NCBI GenBank assembly: GCA_030512295.1
Contig: JAULSR010000001.1
Location: 7,463,001-7,527,000, forward strand
DNA from: Bombardia bombarda
Taxonomy: Eukaryota > Ascomycota > Sordariomycetes > Sordariales > Lasiosphaeriaceae
Direction of reading: 5' to 3'
Length of the DNA: 64,000 nucleotides
The translations under genes and the position numbers were made by a program. This document shows positions 57,034 through 64,000 of this stretch, piece by piece (within the stretch, counting starts at the first letter, position 1; each line of letters starts with the position of its first letter). A model generated the notes under the pieces. The model was not told the DNA's origin. It ran no database searches and saw only the letters and a program-made list of their open reading frames with translations.

Positions 57034-57189
57034 ATGTCTCACCTCGTCGTCGACTCAATCATGCCTGCGAGCTTCTACAACAACCTCATCATTGACCACG
57101 ACGCAACTGACAAAGCGGAACGTGTGGAATTGAAGACAAAGCATATTCCCTCTTTACAAACTTCGATTATGTCATGTCATATGGGCTGA
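57034..57189 (+). CDS. Possible 51-residue protein
   Basis: ATG at 57034 in a good context (CACATCATG) opens a 51-codon frame ending at TGA 57187-57189. The protein (MSHLVVDSIMPASFYNNLII...) has no recognisable domain. Support comes mainly from the strong-looking promoter in front of it (TATA box, CT/CACC leader) and the C-ending codons of the first 25 residues; the later part is less biased. It may be the first exon of a longer gene or a decayed gene. Confidence 0.35.
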   Translation: MSHLVVDSIMPASFYNNLIIDHDATDKAERVELKTKHIPSLQTSIMSCHMG

Positions 57190-58139
57190 TAATTGAACCT
57201 GAGCAGGAAGGTATAGGGAACTGTCGTCGGATAGGTTTGTTTTCTTTCTTCAGTGAGGATTGTCCGGATTGGTGAGTGAGGCCAAAATGGCAAGCTTGGC
57301 TTTGTCACGGAATAAAGGCCATTTCTCTAAAATCACAGAGGGTGGTGATGGGCAGACTTCTTACTATACTGACTTGGTTTAGGGGAAAACTATGGTTGAA
57401 CCCGTGGCAGGCTGATACACACTTAACACTCCAGAATATGGGTTACGACAATGACCAACGACTCAAATCATGAAATCGTTTTTTCTTCCTCTTCACCTCT
57501 GTCGAGATTATCACCATTGCTAGGTATGAATGGCACTAGCGAAAATGACTGCCTCATTTGTAGCCTGAGATCCGCATACTACTTTAGTACGGGATTAGGA
57601 TCACACCTGACGGTTTGCCGAAATAAAGTTCATCCATCATAGCCAGACTAAACACCCAAGTGACCATTTCAGTCACATAGACCACCCCAAGATGAGAAAC
57701 GCCGTTAATATTACCAGCCCCCCAAAAAGACCAGAAGAACAAACACATCCTGTGATGACTGACCCGCCACTTACTCACACCACGTCCATGGGGCTGGGCC
57801 TAGCAATATTGACGTGTAGGACAGTGTGACATGCGTATGACCACCAGCCTTGACAGAACACACCCGTTAATCGATCGGCTGCAGAGGGTAAGACAAAAAA
57901 ACAGTTGAACAGAGACTAAAATCCAACTGACCCAAGATGCCTTTAAAACACCACCACACACCCACCCTCATCACCACCACCGTTACCATCACAGCCTGTT
58001 ACATGCAACCCTCGTCCCATTGCAGACTTTTTTAAACCACGCACTCAAAGTACTCGCCTTGAACCATACTGTACTCGCAAACCAACCCAAAAACCAAACT
58101 GTTCCTACCCCTCCCCATCAGACTCGCACAAACGCAACA
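57190..58139. other. Intergenic
   Basis: No gene supported. The last 200 bases (CACCACCACACACCCACC around 57950-57990) are a CA/CT-rich leader of the following gene. Confidence 0.45.
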
Positions 58140-58892
58140 ATGTCCAACTCACCAGCCAACGGCGCCGTTTCCGGACCCGAGTCCAACTTCCAAACCCTCA
58201 ACCCCACGACCCCGGGCCACCACCAAAACCGACTCCCATCCCTCCACTCCCTCCTCAAACCCTTCTTCACCTCCAGCAACCGCAAGCTCCCCGCCCTCCT
58301 CATGCTCGCAACAACCCAGTACCTCGCCCTCTTCCTCCTCCTCGCCAGCAGCAGCACCATCCCACAAGCCGCCGCCGCCATGCTGCCAGCCGCCACCACC
58401 AACAACAACAATCACACAAACGCAAACATCACCCACCCCCAGCCCCAGCCCCAACTCCAAAACCTCCACCACAACCCACGCTTCGCACCCCCCACTCCCC
58501 AGGGCCTGTCTGCCTCCGGGGGAGACGGCGGCGGTGGCGCGCCCGGCACCCCCTGCCCCTTCGAAGGCCAATGGGACTGCCAGACCAGCTCGTGGCAGCG
58601 GTGCGCGTCGGGCCTGTGGAGCGCCGTGGTGCCCTGCGCGCAGGGCACGCAGTGCCTCCCGGCGGGGCTGACGTATGACATGAAGGTGGCGTATAGCAAC
58701 GGAGGAGGAGCAGGAGGAGGGGCGCCGGGTGGGTATGGGGCCGGGGCGGGAGGTGGTGGGAATACGGGCGAGGGGTACGGGTACTGGAGCTATGCGGGCA
58801 TGTCGAGGGTTGGGATGGGGCGGGAGGCGATGGGGCTGGTGGTGGCGATGGCTGGCGGGGTTGTGTTGGTTTCGGGGTGGGTTGTTTGTTGA
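58140..58892 (+). CDS. Membrane-bound or GPI-type surface protein with a CPFEGQWDC cysteine module
   Basis: 250 residues from the ATG at 58140, one exon. Residues about 51-72 are hydrophobic (LPALLMLATTQYLALFLLL), acting as an internal signal/anchor after a 50-residue head. A low-complexity Asn/His/Gln/Pro stretch follows, then a compact cysteine module CPFEGQWDCQTSSWQRCASG...CAQGTQCLPAG (six Cys), similar to the CBM19-like chitin-binding patterns seen in fungal extracellular proteins. The C-terminus is Gly-rich and ends in a hydrophobic tail (LVVAMAGGVVLVSGWVVC), which may be a GPI signal or second TM. Role inferred: wall-associated. The strand changes from C-rich to G-rich at about 58640. 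Confidence 0.7.
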   Translation: MSNSPANGAVSGPESNFQTLNPTTPGHHQNRLPSLHSLLKPFFTSSNRKLPALLMLATTQYLALFLLLASSSTIPQAAAAMLPAATTNNNNHTNANITHPQPQPQLQNLHHNPRFAPPTPQGLSASGGDGGGGAPGTPCPFEGQWDCQTSSWQRCASGLWSAVVPCAQGTQCLPAGLTYDMKVAYSNGGGAGGGAPGGYGAGAGGGGNTGEGYGYWSYAGMSRVGMGREAMGLVVAMAGGVVLVSGWVVC

Positions 58893-59256
58893 TTTGGGTT
58901 CTTGTCGGGGATTTTGGGGGGGATTTGGGTTTGAGTTTCGATCGATGTCTTGGTCTTTTGTTGAAAGAGGAAGGTGGTGGTTAAGGGGGTGACTGCTGTT
59001 GAGTGGAAAGTTTTGCGGGTTGGTTTTATGTTGGATTTTGCCGAAGTGTTTGGCTGGATGGGTGCGTAGAGAAGGGCGAGTGTGTAAAATTCACACTCTT
59101 ACCTGGTACTGTCTGAATAGCATCATCGTCTTTGGTAGCCTGACCATCGCTCCGGGTGCCGCGACAGACTGTAGAGAAGAGAAGTAATCGGAGTCATGCC
59201 TTATTACCATAGGAAGATACGTTCGTTTTCTCGTGTGCATAGACACGGGACCTTTA
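58893..59256. other. Intergenic, convergent
   Basis: 3' flanks of the cysteine-module gene and the ankyrin pseudogene. No gene seen. Confidence 0.45.
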
Positions 59257-61153
59257 TTAAAAGGCTTTCAAGAATATCTTCCGTTTTCCAGACACTGAAG
59301 AAATGTATGAAGGAGATGCTCCAATTGTCATCAAGCCGATTGCAACTTGACTGGTATCGGCTCCATTCTTCAGAAGTAAGTTGACGTGATGTTTCACTTC
59401 CTTGGTTAGCACTTCCTTGATGAGACAGCGAGAGGAGGGGGGAACGGTACGTTTTTGTTGTTTGAATCGCGCCCAATCGTTCTGTCGACAAATTTGAAGA
59501 GCAATCGACCGAATGGGGCAAGGAAACTCGCTATAGTTGAAGACGGCCGCTAGGGGAGATATACCATGACTATTAGGAATATTCACCCGGGATTTATGCC
59601 TGATGGGATAGAGGCTATTCGGCGTCAGCTTGCATGCAAAACAAGTAGAGAGAGGCGAAACATACTGTTCCACTGCTGCGGCTATAAGAGGTGGCCGTCT
59701 GGATGGATCCATCTGGCTGAGACCCATATCGGCACCAGAAGATGAAAGAGCTCTCACGACTTTAAGTCTGAGATGTGGTGTTGTAAAATCATTTGAGAGT
59801 TGAGACGCCCTTCCTCTGAGAGCACAAGATATCGAGAGGGCGTAGCCCACAAAGCCTATGGATCCGCATATCATACTAATAGCTAGACCGCATCATGGGA
59901 GCAGGACATGCTAGGAGAACAACATTAACATTGGCACCGCGGTTGATCAACTCGATTGCTGCCTTATCATAGCTGAAGATGCACGCATGCATGAGTGGTA
60001 TATAGCCGTAGCTGAAGTCGTCATCAAGGTTGGCCTCGCAACCGACTGGCACGTCAAAAGTACGCCCTGGATAGGTATTGCTGAAAGTCAGTTCATGCAC
60101 TTTACAAGCCATAATCTCGTGTCAGAGATATTCCCAAGGCACCTAAGCGCACTTACACTCCAACGCCAGGTAAGAACTCCAGATAGCGGATAGGCCATGA
60201 CTATCTGTTTGATTCTTGATGTTGGCTAGCAGGCGGCTGACAGCTGAAGCTCGTAAGTCTGAGTTGTTATTCTCGGCGGCATCATGCAGGATGGTGTTCT
60301 CATTATCGTGCGCCCGGCAACGGAGGTGCGCATAGATGGAAGCACCTTGATGAATGAGATATTTGGCAATTTCTAGTCGTTTATAACACATGGCAATATG
60401 GAGAGGGTTCCAGGAGAAAGTACACCCCGGCATATAGTACTTATCAGCAAACTTATCTAGGCTCTTGTGTTGACGAGGGTATCCATCTCCGCCCGGATGT
60501 GCTGGGAATAACATAATTGGGAAGCACCAGCAAAGAAACCGAGAGGGAACATCCACGAGTGCACCGGCCTCGACAAGGAGCGCAACCATCTCGGTACTAC
60601 TGGTCCTGACGGCTAGATGGATGGGAAACTAGAAGTAAGTAGAGAGATAGTAGTGGTGGGTAACGTTTCTGGCGTTTTTCATGTAACACTCACGTAGCTG
60701 GTACATGTGCTGATAGACTTGACGAGGAGACGCCTGAGCTCCCTCTATGTTGAAGCGATGCATGGACCATTCGGACAGCATAGCACGGTTGAGATCGACG
60801 CCAGAGGTGATAATCCTCTTTGCCGTGGCGAGACGATCATAATCGGCCGCCTAGAACATCAGAGCTGGATGCTTCTTATCAATCCCGTGATAGAGAATGG
60901 GCATGCAGTAATGATAAAAAGCACGGCAGGTTTGCGAAAGTGCGGCCAGTGAGCCTTCGAGCTTGTCATCCACCAGGATGAAGACAATAGCGTTTAGTAA
61001 CTCGTGGGGGAGATCAGTCGACGTTTGGACCATAGCCGTCGATTCTTGTTGTTGCCGTGTCATTACTGCTGACATCGAAGTGGTGGGTGTTGTGACAGTA
61101 GTCCAGATGTGGTTTCGACTCTGGACTGCTGAACGAAGCTCCCTGGCTACCAA
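59257..61153 (-). pseudogene. F-box/ankyrin-repeat gene, broken
   Basis: The minus strand encodes, in order, an F-box-like start (LPHELLNAIVFILVDDKLEGS), ankyrin units (AADYDRLATAKRIITSGVDLN; FPIHLAVRTSSTEMVALLVEAGA; NPLHIAMCYKRLEIAKYLIHQGASI; YIPLMHACIFSYDKAAIELINRGANVN; VNLLLKNGAD), each shown by key segments. Damage: an in-frame TAG at 60853-60851, where ankyrin proteins usually have Trp or another residue before AA; a one-base phase mismatch at the best intron junction (60693/60629); and further stops near 59876 and 59880-59830. Such F-box/ankyrin genes are numerous and fast-evolving in ascomycetes. An intact alternative splice form cannot be fully excluded. Confidence 0.6.
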
Positions 61154-61987
61154 CGCCTCCCTTTAAAGCAGACCGGGATATGTTGCACATGCTGCCGTCC
61201 ATCTCATACCCGGGCCGAGAAAATCGATCTGATGGAAGTCATGGAAGGATGGAATTTGATGGCTACCGCGGGGGGTTAAAAGCTTAAACTTTTGAACTCC
61301 CGAGCCTCCTCAAGATGCCGAATTCGTGAGAATCTTTGTGTTTCTCCATTGTGGCTGTATTTAGATGGTGCAAGTAAAACAACCTAGTATGTAGCATCTG
61401 ACAAGAGCGCTTCTGGAGGTTGGAGTTCACATCGGCCAAATGGTAATGTTAGTTGTCCGTCGAATCACCCGGGGTATTATCGGCAAATGCTCAAGCTCCC
61501 CTCCTCCCAGCAAGTTCCGGCTGCGGGGTTGTTGATTAGATGAGGGTGGGGCTCCAATGAGGGTCCAGTAGTAATGATGCATCTGTAGCGTTAAGGTAGC
61601 GCACCCAGGTGCCCAGGTCCCGCCAACGGTCAGGGCCAGTGCCAAGAGAGAGACCTGGAGATCTGGAGAACAGCCCCAGGATCAAGACGAGACCAGGACC
61701 TGGACCACTCAACCAAAAATCAAACTCCCCCGCGCTCCCAATCTTTAAGCCCAGGCTGGCCCGGTCTTGAACAGATAGATCGTGTCTGTCTTGATATACC
61801 CTCCTGCTCACCTTATCGCTCTCAGACTGAGCATTAGCGCTCGCGGTTGGCCATAGCCAGAGCTCTGCCCGTTGCGACACCTACCGACTCACCTACCTAC
61901 CGACCTACCGACCCTGAAGCTGGAAGCCCCTCGACGTAGAACCCCCCGACGCGCGGCCTTTGCCCCGGCGCCGCCCTTCCAGATTGC
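61154..61987. other. Promoter region of the VPS9 gene
   Basis: No gene seen. CTACCGACTCACCTACCTACCGACCTACC lies just ahead of the leader (61880-61908; only summarised here as a CTACC-rich tract). Confidence 0.5.
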
Positions 61988-64000
61988 ATGTCTTCCAACA
62001 GCCAGTCAATAGATTCCCCGAGCCAGGCTGGCGGACCCGAAAATGTGTCGGCATCGACATCAAACGACGACGAGGTAGCGCCCGCTATTGCCGCTGCTGC
62101 TACCCCTCGTTCCGCAACTCCCCAGCTTGAACAAACACCCTCGCATGAACCTTCCGCCAAGACACTACGGCCAGGCGAGGCCGACGAACAAGACGTGCGA
62201 CTAGACCTACGCCACCATGGCGGCCATAACAGAGGCAGGCCTTCGGCCGTATTCGAGGGCGCATATGGGCCTGGAGAGCCCGACACCGACGCTATGTCCT
62301 CGTCGATTGCGACCCTAAAGCCCACCACCTCTCCCACCACCACCACAGCCACCCAGTATCTCACAATCGAATCCAAGACGTATATCGATCCCACTCCCCC
62401 TACACCGGCGACCTCGCAGCCACCTTCGCGTGCCACATCCAGTGCCGCCCCCACATCGAGACGTGCCTCGACATCTACAGATCTCTCGCCTACCCGATTC
62501 GAAACCGCAGATGATGAAAAGAGGTATGCCAGTGAAGATGACCAAGGGGATGGATCCAGGTTGGAAATTCAGAGCATCATGGAGCAGTTCAGTGAGGCAG
62601 GCGGTGGCCCCGGCGCCGACGAGGTCATGAGTCCAAGGCTCGAGATTGCCTCGCCACTACTGGCAAGCCCCATTCAACATCCACCTCGCAAATCCAGTCT
62701 GGAACCGCTGGCTCCTACCATCGCACATCAGCTTCAGGACGTGCAGGGGTTGCGCATGTCAAGCACCTCCCCGGTTAGTCTACGGCTCAAGGAGAAGGAA
62801 AGGGATGATCAGCGCCCTCCAGTACCACCGAAGGATAGCTCGACCCATCCCAGCACCCCGAGTCGCTCGCATCAGGACCTGCACAGCACGGCGGACTCGC
62901 TCATGTCTCCTACAGTACCTTTACATCGCCCACCGCCCCCAGAACCGGAGCCTGAGCCGGCGTTACCCTTCGACTTTCATCGCTTCTTGGAGCAGCTCCG
63001 CAATAAAAAGGCAGACCCAGTGGCCAGATACCTCAAGTCTTTCCTGTCTGAATTTGGAAAGCGGCAGTGGATGGTGCACGAGCAGGTCAAAATCATCAGC
63101 GATTTTCTTGTATTCATTTCGAATAAGATGGCCCAGTGTGACATTTGGCGAGACGTGTCGGACGCAGAATTCGACAATGCTCGCGAGGGCATGGAGAAAC
63201 TTGTCATGAATCGTCTATACGCCCAGACATTCTCGCCTACCATACCGGCACCACAGCCAATACCCGGGGCTAAGCCCAAAAAATGGGGCGGCGAGCGAGT
63301 AATGGGTCCGGGGAGGCGAGGCCAACATCAGGAGGATGTCGAGCGGGACGAGGTCCTTGCCCAGAAGATTAGTATCTATAGCTGGGTAAAGGAGGAGCAT
63401 CTGGACATTCCGCCAGCCAGTGAGAGCGGGAAGCGATTCCTCAAGCTTGCCCAACAAGGTCACCCACCCAGCTGTTTACTCATACGCCAAATTGCTAACA
63501 TAATGCAGAGCTGTTGAAGATCAAGTCGTACCGAGCTCCACGGGACAAGATCATCTGCGTTTTGAACTGCTGCAAAGTCATTTTTGGTTGGTGCATCATG
63601 CCTGTCTTGACATTGCTTCCATCGCTAACCTTTACTAGGCCTTCTCAAGCACTCAAAATCTGATTCATCTGCTGATTCATTCATGCCTATGCTTATCTAC
63701 GTCGTACTTCATGCCAATCCAGAACATCTGGTCTCGAACGTGCAGTATATCCTTCGATTCCGAAACCAGGACAAGCTCGGCGGAGAGGCTGGCTACTACC
63801 TTTCCTCGCTGGTACGTATCACCTGTACTATACTGGCAACCGCGCATAGCTAACAAGAACTGCAAGATGGGGGCCATCCAATTCATAGAGAACATGGACC
63901 GGACGACACTCACCATCACAGACGAGGAGTTCGAAAGCAACGTCGAGGCTGCTGTCTCGGCTATCGCAGAGAAACACCGTTCCGAATCCCCACCACCGCC
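61988..64000 (+). CDS. VPS9-domain Rab5-type guanine nucleotide exchange factor, cut by the right edge
   Basis: Activates endosomal Rab5/Vps21-type GTPases. Exons 61988-63458, 63509-63586, 63639-63811 and 63867 to beyond 64000. The first donor is the weak GTCACC, but the join keeps frame (AQQ-ELLKIKSYRAPRDK). The first 320 residues are Ser/Thr/Pro-rich and disordered, with a PPVPPKDSS SH3-ligand-like site. A helical bundle follows (FDFHRFLEQLRNKKADPVARYLKSFL, shown by its start; WMVHEQVKIISDFL), then the VPS9 core: ADSFMPMLIYVVLHANPEHLVSNVQYI, in part, and GEAGYYLSSLMGAIQFIENMD. Asp and Tyr of the catalytic surface (the D-x-x-x-P and GYYL positions) are present. In yeast Vps9 a CUE domain would follow; that part lies outside the window. 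Confidence 0.9.

Noticed and set aside
1..64000. tRNA or rRNA genes
   Set aside because: I looked for tRNA B-box-like words (GTTCGANTCC) in a plausible cloverleaf context and for rRNA-like blocks and saw none; a covariance-model scan would be needed to be certain.

Overview
The window is nuclear DNA of a filamentous ascomycete (Pezizomycotina, most likely a Sordariomycete). The genes are split by introns of about 50-125 bases with GTAAGT-like donors, CTAAC/CTGAC branch sites and short branch-to-AG distances. Protein families are fungal (Kelch wall-type protein, Sch9 with a C2 domain, Def1, secretory lipase, DUF7704, DUF7924), and leaders carry CT-rich and CTACCTAC tracts. I saw no rRNA, tRNA, CRISPR or bacterial-type features. 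Splice sites were read by eye; where several exons are given, the total coding length is a multiple of three.

Layout. 1-18.3 kb: the 3' end of an unknown gene, an ABCC/MRP-type transporter, a Ser/Thr-rich GPI-type wall protein, a cytochrome P450, a secretory lipase, and a DUF7704 membrane protein whose frame is broken twice. 20.2-22.4 kb: the AGC kinase Sch9. 23.2-32.8 kb: an accessory island bounded by a 32-base inverted repeat (28/32 identical). It holds a wrecked DUF3435/FluG-type tyrosine-recombinase-like gene, an apparently intact DUF7924 gene with a PD-(D/E)xK nuclease-like core, and a foreign block. That block has AGG-biased arginine codons and includes a broken fragment of an RNA polymerase second-largest-subunit (RPB2-type) gene that is not the host type. 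33.9-54 kb: mostly housekeeping genes, namely glucose-6-phosphate isomerase, Def1, a predicted organellar unknown, a two-pass Kelch protein, DUF4291, a small Ser/Gln-rich protein and the heme-binding MAPR protein Dap1. 54.8-64 kb: an APH-fold kinase, a possible 51-residue gene, a cysteine-motif surface protein, a broken F-box/ankyrin gene, and a VPS9-domain Rab GEF that runs off the right edge.

The genes do not form one pathway. Sch9 (TOR-linked nutrient signalling), PGI (central carbon) and the VPS9 protein (endosomal Rab activation) are core functions. The left part (transporter, P450, lipase, wall protein) looks like surface or xenobiotic functions, but no secondary-metabolite backbone enzyme is present. 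The most unusual part is the 9.6-kb inverted-repeat island with its virus- or plasmid-like RNA polymerase fragment.
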